Positions 8,285-17,334 are shown, numbered from the stretch's first letter. The stretch: DNA of 64,000 nt from Bacilli bacterium (GCA_900767825.1 CAAGAN010000020.1:1-64000); one strand, 5' to 3'. A program made the numbers and translations. The notes: generated from the letters alone by a model not told the origin.

Positions 8285-8313
8285 TTGTCTAAATAAAAAA
8301 GTTGCTATATTAT
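8285..8313 (+). promoter_or_regulatory. Promoter of the cyclophilin-TetR unit
   Basis: TTGTCT (8285-8290), a 17-base spacer and TATTAT (8308-8313) lie 27 bases upstream of the cyclophilin ATG. Confidence 0.5.
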
Positions 8314-8339
8314 TTACTTAATTAGTTTGGAGAAAAAAG

Positions 8340-8840
8340 ATGATTGAGATAAAAGTTAAAGATTTTGGAGTAATGAAGTTTGAATTGGATTATGAAAACG
8401 CTCCTAATTCTGCTGCTAATTTTGTTTCCTTGGCTAAGCAAGGTTTCTACGATGGATTAACTTTCCACCGTATTATTAAGGGTTTTATGATTCAAGGTGG
8501 AGATGGTAGAAGCAAGGGAAGGGAATTAGATTATTCCATAAAGGGAGAATTCCTATCCAATGGAGTAAATAACCAATTAAGACATGAACGTGGAGTTATA
8601 TCCATGGCTAGGACTATGTTCCCAGATTCTGCTACATCGCAATTTTTCATCGTACATAAGACTTCGCCTCATCTAGATGGCGAATATGCTGCCTTTGGAA
8701 AAATGATAGATGGGTTTGATGTATTGGATAAAATCGCAGGTGTTGCCACTAATAGAATGGATGCCCCAATCAAAAAGGTTGAGATTGAATATGTAAAGGC
8801 AATAGATGAAGAAGATAAAGAAGTAAGGAAGATAAAATAA
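8340..8840 (+). CDS. Peptidyl-prolyl cis-trans isomerase, cyclophilin type
   Basis: It catalyses rotation about Xaa-Pro bonds and so helps protein folding. The 166-residue size fits a bacterial cytoplasmic cyclophilin, and there is no signal peptide. Core motifs are intact: YDGLTFHRIIKGFMIQGGD (catalytic Arg within FHRII), GVISMAR, SQFFIVH and LDGEYAAFGKMIDG. A ribosome site (GGAG) precedes the ATG. The stop codon overlaps the ATG of the TetR gene by one base (TAATG), so the two are cotranscribed. Confidence 0.95.
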   Translation: MIEIKVKDFGVMKFELDYENAPNSAANFVSLAKQGFYDGLTFHRIIKGFMIQGGDGRSKGRELDYSIKGEFLSNGVNNQLRHERGVISMARTMFPDSATSQFFIVHKTSPHLDGEYAAFGKMIDGFDVLDKIAGVATNRMDAPIKKVEIEYVKAIDEEDKEVRKIK

Positions 8841-9400
8841 TGTCAGATATTACAAAGCGTGCTTTATCAGCTTCACTAAAATCGCTTCTATTAGAAAAGC
8901 CAATTGATAAGGTATCTGTTTTAGATATTACCAATAGGTGTGGTGTCAAACGCCAGACTTTCTATTACCATTTCCAAGATATCGCCGATTTAGTCGAATG
9001 GATTTGCCTAGATGACGCTAGCAAAGTCATCGCAGGGACAAAGCCATCTTCATGGCAAGAAGGATTCCTAGAAGTATTTAATCTAATTAAGCAAGATAAG
9101 GCCTTTGTACTTAATATCTATCATTCAGTTTCTAGGGACAAATTAGAACTATATCTCTATTCGATTGTCTATAGGGTTATTAAACAAGTAGTGGATGAAG
9201 TTTCCTCTTCTTATTCAGTAAGCGATGAAGAAAAGGATTTTATCATTAATTTCTTTAAATATTCTTTCTGTGGGATAGTATTCAATTGGATTGATAAAGG
9301 AATGGTAAAAGATCCAAAAATTATCGTAGAACAGACATCTTCTTTATGTAGCGGACTTATTGTTAGGGCTTTAGATAATCTAGGTGTCAAGCATAATTAA
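8840..9400 (+). CDS. TetR/AcrR family transcriptional regulator
   Basis: The first about 50 residues form the TetR helix-turn-helix (ITKRALSASLKSLLLEKPID, VLDITNRCGVKRQTFYYHF), with the hallmark FYYHF end. The rest is an all-helical ligand and dimerisation domain of the DhaS-like (TetR_C) type; the inducer is not known. The gene directly precedes the oleate hydratase gene, and an interrupted dyad TGACA...TGTCA lies at 9404-9437 between them, so it probably controls that enzyme in response to a fatty acid. That last point is inference from position. Confidence 0.85.
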   Translation: MSDITKRALSASLKSLLLEKPIDKVSVLDITNRCGVKRQTFYYHFQDIADLVEWICLDDASKVIAGTKPSSWQEGFLEVFNLIKQDKAFVLNIYHSVSRDKLELYLYSIVYRVIKQVVDEVSSSYSVSDEEKDFIINFFKYSFCGIVFNWIDKGMVKDPKIIVEQTSSLCSGLIVRALDNLGVKHN

Positions 9401-9402
9401 TT

Positions 9403-9437
9403 TTGACAGAAATAAAAAAATATCAAAATATTTGTCA
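9403..9437. promoter_or_regulatory. Candidate TetR operator and promoter element upstream of oleate hydratase
   Basis: TTGACA (9403-9408) could be a -35 element. Around it an interrupted dyad reads TGACAGAAATA ... TATTTGTCA (9404-9414 and 9429-9437). Its right arm runs into the terminator stem that follows. Confidence 0.4.
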
Positions 9438-9475
9438 GCCTCCGATCTATGTAATTTGGGAGGCTTTTTCTTTTT
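9437..9475 (+). terminator. Terminator or attenuator between TetR and oleate hydratase genes
   Basis: A 7-bp stem AGCCTCC / GGAGGCT with a 15-base loop is followed by TTTTTCTTTTT. If transcription of the oleate hydratase gene starts at the TTGACA promoter before it, the hairpin sits in its leader and could attenuate it. Otherwise it simply ends the cyclophilin-TetR unit. Confidence 0.75.
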
Positions 9476-9515
9476 GGTTAGTATGTAGGTGCTTTGAAAG
9501 CAAGGAGAAAAGAAA

Positions 9516-11306
9516 ATGTATTACTCAAGTGGAAATTATGAAGCGTTCGCACATCCACAAAAACCAAAGGATGCCGACAAGAAATCAGCTTATATCATAG
9601 GAAGTGGCCTAGCAGGACTAACTGCTGCCTTCTACCTAGTTAGAGATGGACAATTAAAAGGAAACCGTATCCATATATTAGAAAGGGACCCATTAGGTGG
9701 TGGGGCTTGCGATGGATATTATGATCCTCGCAAGGGATATATCATGCGTGGTGGAAGAGAAATGGATAACCATTTCGAAGTCATGTGGGATGTATTTAGG
9801 GATGTTCCGACCTTAGAAGATAAAAATGTTTCTGTCCTAGATGATTATTATTGGCTAAATAAAAGAGATCCTAACTATTCTTTATGTAGGGCTACAGTAA
9901 ATAGAGGGGAAAACGCCAACACGGGACTTAACTTCACTCTTACTAAGAAAGCCCAAAGGGAATTACTAAAATTATTCCTAACTACCGATGAAGATTTGGC
10001 ATATAAGAAAATTAGCGATGTATTTACTACCCAATTCTTCCAATCCAATTTCTGGCTATATTGGCAGACCATGTTTGCCTTCCAAGAATCTTCTAGCGCT
10101 CTAGAAATGAAGCTATATCTACAAAGATATGTACACCATATCGATGGATTGCCAGATTTCTCGGCCTTAAGATTTACTAGATATAACCAATATGATTCCA
10201 TGATTCTTCCTTTGGAGAATTACCTAAAAGAACATGGCGTTGATTTTAGATATGGAGTCGAAGTAAAAGACGTCCAATTCGATACTAGCGACAATAACCA
10301 TAAAGTAGTTACTAAATTAGTTATCAAAGCCAATGACGAAGAAGAAGAAATCGGCTTGGTGGAAGATGATTTGGTATTTATTACTAACGGATCTTGCGTT
10401 GATTCTAGTTGCATTGGAGATCAAACTCACGCCCCTGATTTATCTAAAATCAAAGAAGGAAGTGGACCTAGCTGGGATATGTGGAAACGTATCGTTAGCC
10501 AATGCAAAGATGATACCTTTGGCCATCCAGAGGTATTCTGCTCAAATATAAAAGATACTAACTGGATGTCTGCTACTATTGAATGCGATGATACTTTGCT
10601 TCCATATATAAAAGCAATTTGTAAAAGAGATCCTCATTCAGGTAAAGTCGTTACTGGCGGCATTGTCACTGCTAAGGATTCGTGGAATAACTGGAGATGT
10701 TCCTGGACTATAAATAGACAAGGTCAATTCAAGGATCAACCAAAAGATAAGACCCTAGTATGGTTCTATTCATTACATACTGATAAAGTAGGTAATTATG
10801 TAAAGAAAGCCATGAAAGATTGTACCGGCATAGAAGTCGCAATGGAATGGATGTATCTAATTGGAGTTCCAGAAGATAAGATTGAAGATTTAGTCAAGAA
10901 TCATTGCAATACTACTACAGCCTATATGCCTTATATTGATGCTTTCTTCTTGCCTCGTGGAGAAGGAGACCGTCCATATGTAGTTCCTCATGGTGCGGTT
11001 AACTTCGCATTCCTTGGACAATTCGCAGAAGTCAAGCACGATACAATATTCACGACCGAATATTCTATGCGTACTGGTATGGAAGCTGTCTATACCTTGC
11101 TTAATATCGATAGAGGCGTTCCAGAAGTTTGGGGCTCTAGGTATGATATTAGGGAATTATTAAGGGCAACTTATTATGCTCTTGATAGAAAAAAGATTAC
11201 CGAAGCCAAGATGAACGCGATTGAAAAAGTAGCACTTAAAAAGGTTTTGAAATTAGTAAAAAATACCGAGGTTGAGAAGCTTTTAGAAGAATCTCACCTT
11301 ATATAG
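9516..11306 (+). CDS. ohyA: Oleate hydratase (myosin-cross-reactive antigen family)
   Basis: This FAD-binding enzyme adds water across the cis-9 double bond of oleic and linoleic acids, giving 10-hydroxy fatty acids, a fatty-acid detoxification step in gut Bacillota. The 596-residue length is typical. Residues 28-58 hold the Rossmann motif GSGLAGLTAAFYL with ILERD. The catalytic glutamate in RGGREMDNHF falls at position 82 and a tyrosine occurs at 201, the same numbers reported for the staphylococcal enzyme. The ATG follows an AAGGAG site by 7 bases. It is separated from the TetR gene by a hairpin and followed by its own terminator. Confidence 0.95.
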   Translation: MYYSSGNYEAFAHPQKPKDADKKSAYIIGSGLAGLTAAFYLVRDGQLKGNRIHILERDPLGGGACDGYYDPRKGYIMRGGREMDNHFEVMWDVFRDVPTLEDKNVSVLDDYYWLNKRDPNYSLCRATVNRGENANTGLNFTLTKKAQRELLKLFLTTDEDLAYKKISDVFTTQFFQSNFWLYWQTMFAFQESSSALEMKLYLQRYVHHIDGLPDFSALRFTRYNQYDSMILPLENYLKEHGVDFRYGVEVKDVQFDTSDNNHKVVTKLVIKANDEEEEIGLVEDDLVFITNGSCVDSSCIGDQTHAPDLSKIKEGSGPSWDMWKRIVSQCKDDTFGHPEVFCSNIKDTNWMSATIECDDTLLPYIKAICKRDPHSGKVVTGGIVTAKDSWNNWRCSWTINRQGQFKDQPKDKTLVWFYSLHTDKVGNYVKKAMKDCTGIEVAMEWMYLIGVPEDKIEDLVKNHCNTTTAYMPYIDAFFLPRGEGDRPYVVPHGAVNFAFLGQFAEVKHDTIFTTEYSMRTGMEAVYTLLNIDRGVPEVWGSRYDIRELLRATYYALDRKKITEAKMNAIEKVALKKVLKLVKNTEVEKLLEESHLI

Positions 11307-11312
11307 GTAGCT

Positions 11313-11350
11313 TGCGGGAGGCCGTATATAGACGACTTCCCGCATTTTTT
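11313..11350 (+). terminator. Terminator after oleate hydratase
   Basis: TGCGGGA (11313-11319) pairs with TCCCGCA (11338-11344), followed by TTTTTT. Confidence 0.85.
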
Positions 11351-11407
11351 GTTTGACAAGTCTAGTTAGAGATACTATTATACTACTCGCGTTGCAAAAC
11401 GTGATGT

Positions 11408-11483
11408 GGGCCTTTAGCTCAGCTGGGAGAGCGCCTCCATGGCATGGAGGAGGTCATCGGTTCGATCCCGACAAGGTCCACCA
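11408..11483 (+). tRNA. tRNA-Ala (anticodon GGC)
   Basis: Acceptor GGGCCTT pairs with AAGGTCC (one G-T pair). The anticodon stem CCTCC/GGAGG holds loop ATGGCAT (anticodon GGC). The T loop TTCGATC and an encoded CCA are present. Confidence 0.97.
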
Positions 11484-11496
11484 ATTAGAAATCTTG

Positions 11497-11524
11497 ACCC
11501 TGAAGCAAAATCAGGGTTTTTCTT
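11497..11524 (+). terminator. Terminator after tRNA-Ala
   Basis: ACCCTGA / TCAGGGT stem with a 7-base loop, followed by a T-rich tract. Confidence 0.8.
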
Positions 11525-11541
11525 TAATAAATTGAACATCG

Positions 11542-11593
11542 ACTTTAACAAAATTAAAAAAAACTTAATAAAATTAAAGTTTATGCATATACT
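11542..11593 (+). promoter_or_regulatory. Promoter region with ACTTTAA/TTAAAGT dyad
   Basis: An inverted repeat ACTTTAA (11542-11548) and TTAAAGT (11574-11580) precedes a TATACT -10-like box (11588-11593). The predicted transcription start falls at or next to the ATG at 11600, and there is no ribosome site, so the transcript may be leaderless. The dyad could bind the DUF2089 protein itself. Confidence 0.35.
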
Positions 11594-11599
11594 ATAGCC

Positions 11600-11881
11600 A
11601 TGGAACAGAAGTGGCTAGAAGTATTAACAGATGATGACTTGGAATTCCTCCATCAATTCATCCTTTGCTCAGGATCATTAAAAGATCTTGCATCGCAATA
11701 TGGGGTTTCTTACCCTACGATTCGAATTCGTGCAGACAAAATAATTGAAAAGATTCGAATGGTGGATAACAAGGAATCTCCTTTTGTAGCGTATATAAAA
11801 ACCATGGCCATGGACGAAAAAATCTCTCTTGATGCTGCCCGAGACCTAATCACGATGTTCCGACTTATTTATAAGGAGTAA
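11600..11881 (+). CDS. DUF2089 family helix-turn-helix regulator
   Basis: The 93-residue protein has the DUF2089 hallmark: LTDDDLEFLHQFILCSGSLK, then the DNA-binding stretch YGVSYPTIRIRADKII. Family members are short regulators usually placed just before genes for small membrane or envelope proteins. Here the next gene starts three bases after the stop and encodes a membrane protein, followed by a secreted protein, so the three form an operon. No ribosome site precedes the ATG; the start is supported by the conserved N-terminus. Confidence 0.8.
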   Translation: MEQKWLEVLTDDDLEFLHQFILCSGSLKDLASQYGVSYPTIRIRADKIIEKIRMVDNKESPFVAYIKTMAMDEKISLDAARDLITMFRLIYKE

Positions 11882-11884
11882 TTT

Positions 11885-12277
11885 ATGATTTTAAGCACTG
11901 TTGAAAGCGATCGTTCCTTCCTTATTTGGTCCTGTGTTTATCCTGCTATTGGTGTACTTTTTGGCATAGCAATGATAATTCTTTATATCAAATTTAAGGA
12001 AAAGAACCTTATCAAACCCTTCTTGGCTGCCCCAATTTTAGGGTTGGTGTATGGCGTTGTTTATACTTCTGTTTACTGTGCCGTAACCCTTAAACAAGGA
12101 GGATTTACCTATATCTACGTAATTCGTTCGTTTGAAGGGTTTGCTATAGATTTTATAGTATGGATTTGCCTGTTTATTCATTCCAGCGTTACTAAACGTT
12201 ATCGCAAAGATGTTGATGATAAGAAATTATCGTTAAAGCTTTCCGAAGACGAAAAAGTGAAAATATCTAATTTTTAA
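11885..12277 (+). CDS. Small polytopic membrane protein, unknown function
   Basis: The 130 residues contain four hydrophobic stretches (about 12-35, 45-68, 70-78 with a break, and 90-108) and a charged cytoplasmic tail (RKDVDDKKLSLKLSEDEKVK). I recognise no family. A strong AAGGAG site lies before the ATG. The gene sits between the DUF2089 regulator and a secreted protein with 3- and 11-base gaps, so it could act in export, immunity or sensing for that protein. This is inference from the order only. Confidence 0.65.
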   Translation: MILSTVESDRSFLIWSCVYPAIGVLFGIAMIILYIKFKEKNLIKPFLAAPILGLVYGVVYTSVYCAVTLKQGGFTYIYVIRSFEGFAIDFIVWICLFIHSSVTKRYRKDVDDKKLSLKLSEDEKVKISNF

Positions 12278-12288
12278 GGATTTTAAAT

Positions 12289-13098
12289 ATGAATTTATTA
12301 TTACTAGCTAGTGCTCTTTTTGTTTGCGCCGCAACATTTGTTTCTAATCCAACTGAAGCTTCAGTTAGCAATGAAGAAACAATAAATTTTAAACCAGTTC
12401 AAAAGAAGGCTGCTTTAAATAGCGATTCTTCATTTGTAAGGACTAATACTTTTAAAGACAGGGTAACTGTAAAGGATCCTATTGGTTACTTTATTTATGA
12501 TATGTCAGTTTACCGTGCTGATTTTACTGATGTTTCTTATTTATACCTTTGCGAACTTGCTGTTGATTTCACTCCAGGTTCAGTTGCTACAAAAAATGAA
12601 TCCGGTTATGACTGGCATTATGATTTCTGGGCAGCTGATGTCACCCTTGGGATTCCGAATAATTTATCTCAAGCTAAAGTAAAGGATTTTTGGCCCAAGT
12701 CTTCTAGCGTGCAAGTAACATTAACTTCATCTTATAGTACAAATTATACTTTAGGAGTTGGTGGTGGAACCAATTTAGGTGGGGGCGCTTCAATTAATGC
12801 ATCCGGAAACGCTGGATATACCATATCCCATTCAACTAGCACGACAAGTGAAGATCCATCGGTTTCAGCTCAACTTTTATCAAACAATCAAAAGACTGCA
12901 AAGTGGAATATTCAATGTATTGTTCAACGTGGATTAACCTATAATTTTGCATGTTACCTATTAGTAGAATTGCCAAAAAGCTACACAGCTACCTTTGCTT
13001 ATTCTTCTTCAATCGATATGACTTGCATTGCTTGGAAAGGATATTGGTGGGAACAAAAGAAACACGTCATCGCTAACAATAGCATTGCATCTAATTAA
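12289..13098 (+). CDS. Secreted protein, candidate beta-barrel pore-forming toxin-like
   Basis: The protein has a signal peptide (hydrophobic 1-18, cleavage probably near EASVSNEE). Residues about 140-205 show alternating small polar residues and glycine, for example TNYTLGVGGGTNLGGGASIN and GNAGYTISHSTSTTSE. Serine/threonine/glycine-rich alternation in the middle of a beta-rich secreted protein is what the membrane-inserting segment of leukocidin- and aerolysin-type toxins looks like. The tail is aromatic (CIAWKGYWWEQKKH), as in rim regions. I cannot show homology by eye, and the identification is tentative. A ribosome site (AAGGA) precedes the ATG. It is the last gene of the DUF2089 operon. 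Confidence 0.5.
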   Translation: MNLLLLASALFVCAATFVSNPTEASVSNEETINFKPVQKKAALNSDSSFVRTNTFKDRVTVKDPIGYFIYDMSVYRADFTDVSYLYLCELAVDFTPGSVATKNESGYDWHYDFWAADVTLGIPNNLSQAKVKDFWPKSSSVQVTLTSSYSTNYTLGVGGGTNLGGGASINASGNAGYTISHSTSTTSEDPSVSAQLLSNNQKTAKWNIQCIVQRGLTYNFACYLLVELPKSYTATFAYSSSIDMTCIAWKGYWWEQKKHVIANNSIASN

Positions 13099-13268
13099 CT
13101 TTACTTCTTATAACCCTATTAGGCGGGTGAATAGAAAACTAATTCTAATTGAATGTAGTTCTCTATTGTCTGTCTTTTTATTTAGAATAAGCCAGACATG
13201 TATTCATTAATGTATTCCACACCTATGTTTTTCTTGCCTTTTGATTATCTATTAAGTAGGCTTTTCCT

Positions 13269-13805
13269 ATGGAAAAAAATAAGAAAAAAATGGATGAGTT
13301 AACTAAAGCAAAGCTCATATACACGATTGAATTAGTTGTATTCTCGATTGTATTCCTAGTTATTGGAATATTAAACATTCTTCAAATCATTTATCCAAAG
13401 GAGTGGAGGGCTAGTGCTGTTTTGTATCTAACTTCCATTGGGGGATTTATTGGAATAGGTGATTTTATATGGATGTTAGCATCTAAAAAAAGAAGGGCTA
13501 AAGGTTCTTTGTTAGATAAAGCCTTGGTAGTACCTGCTACTATATTTATCGCCCCCTTATCAATATATCAATTAGCTAAAGGGATTACTTCTTTTATCCC
13601 TTGGCAAATAGGATCAGGGTTATGCTACTTATCTTTGGTTTATATAATCGAGGCTATATATCATTGGTATCACCCAATCCCTGGATTATTAGAAGATGAT
13701 GAAAAGAAAGTCGATTTAACTAAAGAAATATTTTTAGAAGAAAATCCTTCGATAAAAGAAAAAGAAGTGGAGGAACTTAAAGATGAGGAAAAGGAAACTA
13801 AATAA
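13269..13805 (+). CDS. Membrane protein of unknown function
   Basis: About 178 residues with four hydrophobic segments (about 16-40, 54-74, 88-108, 115-135) and a strongly acidic C-terminal tail (KEKEVEELKDEEKETK). No family is recognised. Its last 23 bases overlap the start of the GH3 gene, so the two are coupled. The start could also be the internal ATG near 13299. Confidence 0.6.
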   Translation: MEKNKKKMDELTKAKLIYTIELVVFSIVFLVIGILNILQIIYPKEWRASAVLYLTSIGGFIGIGDFIWMLASKKRRAKGSLLDKALVVPATIFIAPLSIYQLAKGITSFIPWQIGSGLCYLSLVYIIEAIYHWYHPIPGLLEDDEKKVDLTKEIFLEENPSIKEKEVEELKDEEKETK

Positions 13806-16170
13806 GAACTCATTACCTCTAGAAGAAAGCCTTCCTCTTCTTTATGGAGATGGGAACTGGTTAATTAGAGGTGTCCCTAGTCTAAAATTACCTCCTTTAA
13901 GGATGAGAGATGGTCCTTTAGGAATTAGAAATGTCAGCGATGATAATGATTGGGGAGGGGATATTGAAACTACAATTTGTTATCCTGCCCCTTGCTTAAC
14001 TGCCTGTTCTTTTAATAAAGAATTATTATTTAAATTCGGTGAGGTTCTAGGAAAAGAAGCTAGACATAACAATATTAATTTAGTTTTAGCCCCTGGAGTT
14101 AATATAAAAAGGAACCCATTATGCGGGAGGAATTTTGAATATTATTCAGAAGATCCTTATCTAGCTGGTAAATTGGCTTCCTCTTTTATTAACGGCATCC
14201 AAAGTGTTGGAATCGGTTCATCTTTAAAACATTTTGCCTGCAATTCGCAAGAAACTAGCAGGATGAGCAATGATTCTATCGTTGATGAAAGAGCCTTGTT
14301 TGAAATATATCTAAAGCCATTCGAAATCGCTATTAAAGAAGTTTCCCCTTGGACTGTAATGTGCTCATATAACAAGATAAACGGGCAATATGCATCTAAT
14401 TCTTCGTTTCTACTAAAAGAAGTATTAAGGGATAAATGGAATTACCAGGGTGTAGTAATATCTGATTGGGGCGCGACTAGTGATTTTATTACTTCCCATA
14501 ACGATGGGCTTGATGTTGAAATGCCTTGCCTAGTCTCTAGATATAAAGATTTGGAGAAAGCATATAAAAGGGGCGCCTTAAATAAAGATGATTTAAATAA
14601 AAGCACGACCCGTATTGTTTCTTTATTAGAAAAATCAAATAATGCAAAAAAGATTAAGGACGACTTTGATAAAGAAGAGGCGAAAAAGTTATCTTTGGAT
14701 TTGGCTCTTGATTCCATGGTTTTATTAAAAAACGAAGGGGTTTTGCCTTTAAAGTCTCTTTCGTCTACCTGTGTCATAGGACCATTTGCCGAATATCTTC
14801 GTTTCCAAGGTGGAGGGTCTAGTAAGGTAAAATGTGAGACCCCTGTATCGTTTTTAGATGTAATTAATGAAGATAGGAAAAAGAAAATCCCTTATTCAAA
14901 AGGATATTCTTTAACTATTGATAACGAATCAGACCTGGAAATAGAGGCGATAGATTTAGCTGCTAAAAGCAAGAATGTAATCTTGTTCCTAGGATTACCT
15001 GAATATATTGAATCAGAAGGTAAGGATAGAGAGAATATGCTTCTTCCCGATGACCAACTTAGGTTATTTGATTCTATTTATAGCGTGAATCAAAATATAA
15101 TTGTTGTTTTAGGATGCGGGGCTCCTGTTGAACTTCCGTTTAAGGATAAGGCTAAAGCCATATTGCTTTCTTATTTGCCGGGCGAAATGGGTGCAGTGGC
15201 AATTAAGAAAATCTTATTAGGAGAAGTATCTCCTTCTGGGAGATTAGCGGAAACTTGGCCAAAGCATTTAAGCGAAGTTCCTTCTTTTGGCTTTTATCCT
15301 GGAGTTGAGCAATCTTTATATAGAGAATCAATATATGTTGGGTACCGTTATTATTTAAGCGCGAATAGAGATGTAAATTATATCTTTGGAAGCGGGCTAA
15401 GTTATGCCAAATTCAAATATGGGAAAATAACATTATCTAATAAAGAGATTAAGGAAAATGAAGAAATAGAAGTGAGCATCGATATCCAAAATACTTCTAA
15501 GATAGATTCTTCTTTATCTATTTGCCTTTATATTGAATCCCCTAAAGGCAATGTATTTAAACCTAATAAATGGCTAGCTGATTTTAGTAAGGACTATTTT
15601 AAAATAGGCGAGGCAAAATCTATTAAATTCAAGTTGCCTTATTCTTGCTTTTGCTTCTACGATACCAAATCAAAATCGTTTAAAGCAGAGACAGGGGTCT
15701 ATCAAGTTCAAATTTGCGGGGCTGCCGATGAAGTTATGGCATCTAGTAAAATCAATCTAGTTAGCAATGATGTATTTGAATCCAATCTATTAGAGATGCC
15801 TATTTATTATTCGCCTAAAAAAGACGGATTCCTCCAATACGATAATGATTTCGAACACCTTTTAGGAAGGACTGTCCCTCTAGCAAAAGATCCAAAGAGC
15901 AGACCTTATAGCCTTGATTCTACTATCGGGGATATAAAAAAGACTTTCATTGGCAAGAAGATATATAAAATAGGCGTGAATTCCTTACTTAAAGGGGGAT
16001 GGGATAAGGAAGAGGCTATTTATTCGATAGAAACCTTGCCAGTTAGAAATTTAATCATGCAGAAAGGTGTAAAAGATAAAATGCCTTATTTCGTAGTCAA
16101 TTTGGCTAATGGGCATTATATATGGGGTCTTATTTATTACTTATTCAATATAAAGAAAAATGTGCGCTAA
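13783..16170 (+). CDS. GH3 family beta-glucosidase/glycosidase
   Basis: A cytoplasmic glycoside hydrolase of family 3 (no signal peptide). The TIM-barrel part holds MRDGPLGIRN, GRNFEYYSEDPYLAG, the substrate-binding KHFACNSQE and the nucleophile Asp228 in VVISDWGA. The alpha/beta sandwich follows (FLGLPEYIESEGKDRENM, LPGEMGAVAIKKILLGEVSP, SGRLAETWP), then a fibronectin-like domain after YIFGSGLSYAKF. The final about 110 residues form an extension I do not recognise. A GGAGG site lies before the ATG inside the preceding gene. GH3 enzymes release beta-linked sugars (glucose, xylose and others) from non-reducing ends; the exact sugar is not readable. The next gene starts 11 bases before its stop. 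Confidence 0.92.
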   Translation: MRKRKLNKNSLPLEESLPLLYGDGNWLIRGVPSLKLPPLRMRDGPLGIRNVSDDNDWGGDIETTICYPAPCLTACSFNKELLFKFGEVLGKEARHNNINLVLAPGVNIKRNPLCGRNFEYYSEDPYLAGKLASSFINGIQSVGIGSSLKHFACNSQETSRMSNDSIVDERALFEIYLKPFEIAIKEVSPWTVMCSYNKINGQYASNSSFLLKEVLRDKWNYQGVVISDWGATSDFITSHNDGLDVEMPCLVSRYKDLEKAYKRGALNKDDLNKSTTRIVSLLEKSNNAKKIKDDFDKEEAKKLSLDLALDSMVLLKNEGVLPLKSLSSTCVIGPFAEYLRFQGGGSSKVKCETPVSFLDVINEDRKKKIPYSKGYSLTIDNESDLEIEAIDLAAKSKNVILFLGLPEYIESEGKDRENMLLPDDQLRLFDSIYSVNQNIIVVLGCGAPVELPFKDKAKAILLSYLPGEMGAVAIKKILLGEVSPSGRLAETWPKHLSEVPSFGFYPGVEQSLYRESIYVGYRYYLSANRDVNYIFGSGLSYAKFKYGKITLSNKEIKENEEIEVSIDIQNTSKIDSSLSICLYIESPKGNVFKPNKWLADFSKDYFKIGEAKSIKFKLPYSCFCFYDTKSKSFKAETGVYQVQICGAADEVMASSKINLVSNDVFESNLLEMPIYYSPKKDGFLQYDNDFEHLLGRTVPLAKDPKSRPYSLDSTIGDIKKTFIGKKIYKIGVNSLLKGGWDKEEAIYSIETLPVRNLIMQKGVKDKMPYFVVNLANGHYIWGLIYYLFNIKKNVR

Positions 16171-17095
16171 TTTAATTTTAGATATAGCTAGTAAAAAAGC
16201 ATTTGATCTTCGTTGCGATGGTTCTCCTTTTTGCCCATATCCATCTCCAACTAGATTTGGGGTAAATAAAGAAAGATTTACCTTCAAAAGCAAGAATAAT
16301 ACCCTTGTTGGTTATAGATATTTTTTAAATAAGAATGAATATAGGGCCAAGGTCATATTTTTCCATGGCTTTGGAGCAGGGCATACAGCTTATTCAAAAG
16401 AGATATCAGAAATAGCAAAACAAGATTATTTGGTCTATTCATTTGATTACACGGGTTGCATGGAATCGGAAGGGGAGAACATAATCTCTCTTGCCCAGGC
16501 CGTACTAGATATGGATGCATTTTTTGACTATCTAGATAAAAATGATGATCATCCTGAATTAGAGACTTATTCAATTGGACATTCCTGGGGAGGATTTATT
16601 TCTTTATTGACTCTAGATAAAAAATATAATGTCTCTAAAGCCATCTCTTTAGCAGGAATGCCTTCAGTTAGCTATTCTTTTATCCAGAAAGCCCCTTTTC
16701 TAGCGAAAAAGAAGAAACAGATAAATAAATATATTGCAAAAAGATTCTCGTCTCTTGCTTCTAAAGATGCTTTTGAAGTTGCCTTAGAATCAAATAAGCC
16801 ATTCCTTTATATCCAAGGAGATTTAGATGAGATACTTCCATATAAAGATTGCTTGGTTAAATTTGAAAAGATGGCTAAAGAAAATAAAAATGCCCATTTC
16901 CTAACTGTTTCTAACCGTCATCATCAACCTTATTATGATATGGACGCATGCAATTACTTTAATGAATTGTTCTTTAAAAAACATATAGGGGATCCAAATC
17001 ATTCAAGCGATGTAGTAATAGATGAACCTAGATTATTTAAAGATGATAAACAGGTAATGAAGTCTATATTCGACTTTTTCTCTAATAAAGACTAA
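16160..17095 (+). CDS. Alpha/beta hydrolase
   Basis: A 311-residue hydrolase. It shows the HGF oxyanion region (IFFHGFGAGHTAY), the nucleophile elbow GHSWGG (about residues 139-144), the acid strand QGDLDEILPY and a late histidine in NRHHQPYYD. It lacks a signal peptide and a clear substrate clue. It overlaps the GH3 gene by 11 bases, so an esterase or lipase working on the same substrate, such as deacylating sugars, is plausible but unproven. Confidence 0.8.
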   Translation: MCANLILDIASKKAFDLRCDGSPFCPYPSPTRFGVNKERFTFKSKNNTLVGYRYFLNKNEYRAKVIFFHGFGAGHTAYSKEISEIAKQDYLVYSFDYTGCMESEGENIISLAQAVLDMDAFFDYLDKNDDHPELETYSIGHSWGGFISLLTLDKKYNVSKAISLAGMPSVSYSFIQKAPFLAKKKKQINKYIAKRFSSLASKDAFEVALESNKPFLYIQGDLDEILPYKDCLVKFEKMAKENKNAHFLTVSNRHHQPYYDMDACNYFNELFFKKHIGDPNHSSDVVIDEPRLFKDDKQVMKSIFDFFSNKD

Positions 17096-17108
17096 AATTC
17101 TTTTCGTT

Positions 17109-17192
17109 GCACTGGTGGCGGAATGGTATACGCGTTGGTCTCAGAAGCCAATCGGGAAACCGGTGTGAGTTCAAGTCTCATCCAGTGCACCA
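17109..17192 (+). tRNA. tRNA-Leu (anticodon CAG)
   Basis: Acceptor GCACTGG pairs with CCAGTGC. The anticodon stem TTGGT/GCCAA holds loop CTCAGAA (anticodon CAG). A variable arm (CGGG..CCGG type) marks a class II tRNA, and CCA is encoded. Confidence 0.96.
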
Positions 17193-17334
17193 ATTTTGAT
17201 GAAATAATAGAAAAAAGTCGCGCGAATCCATTTCTCTTTTTAAGTAGTTTTCTTAAAAGCATAAGTCGAACTTAAAATCTTGTTAATAGTTCGCTAAAAT
17301 ATACCTGTTCATATATTTAGACCATAGACGTGTT

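Noticed and set aside
9403..9600. 65-codon open frame overlapping the oleate hydratase start
   Set aside because: It spans the dyad, terminator and the true ohyA start in another frame; a shadow frame.
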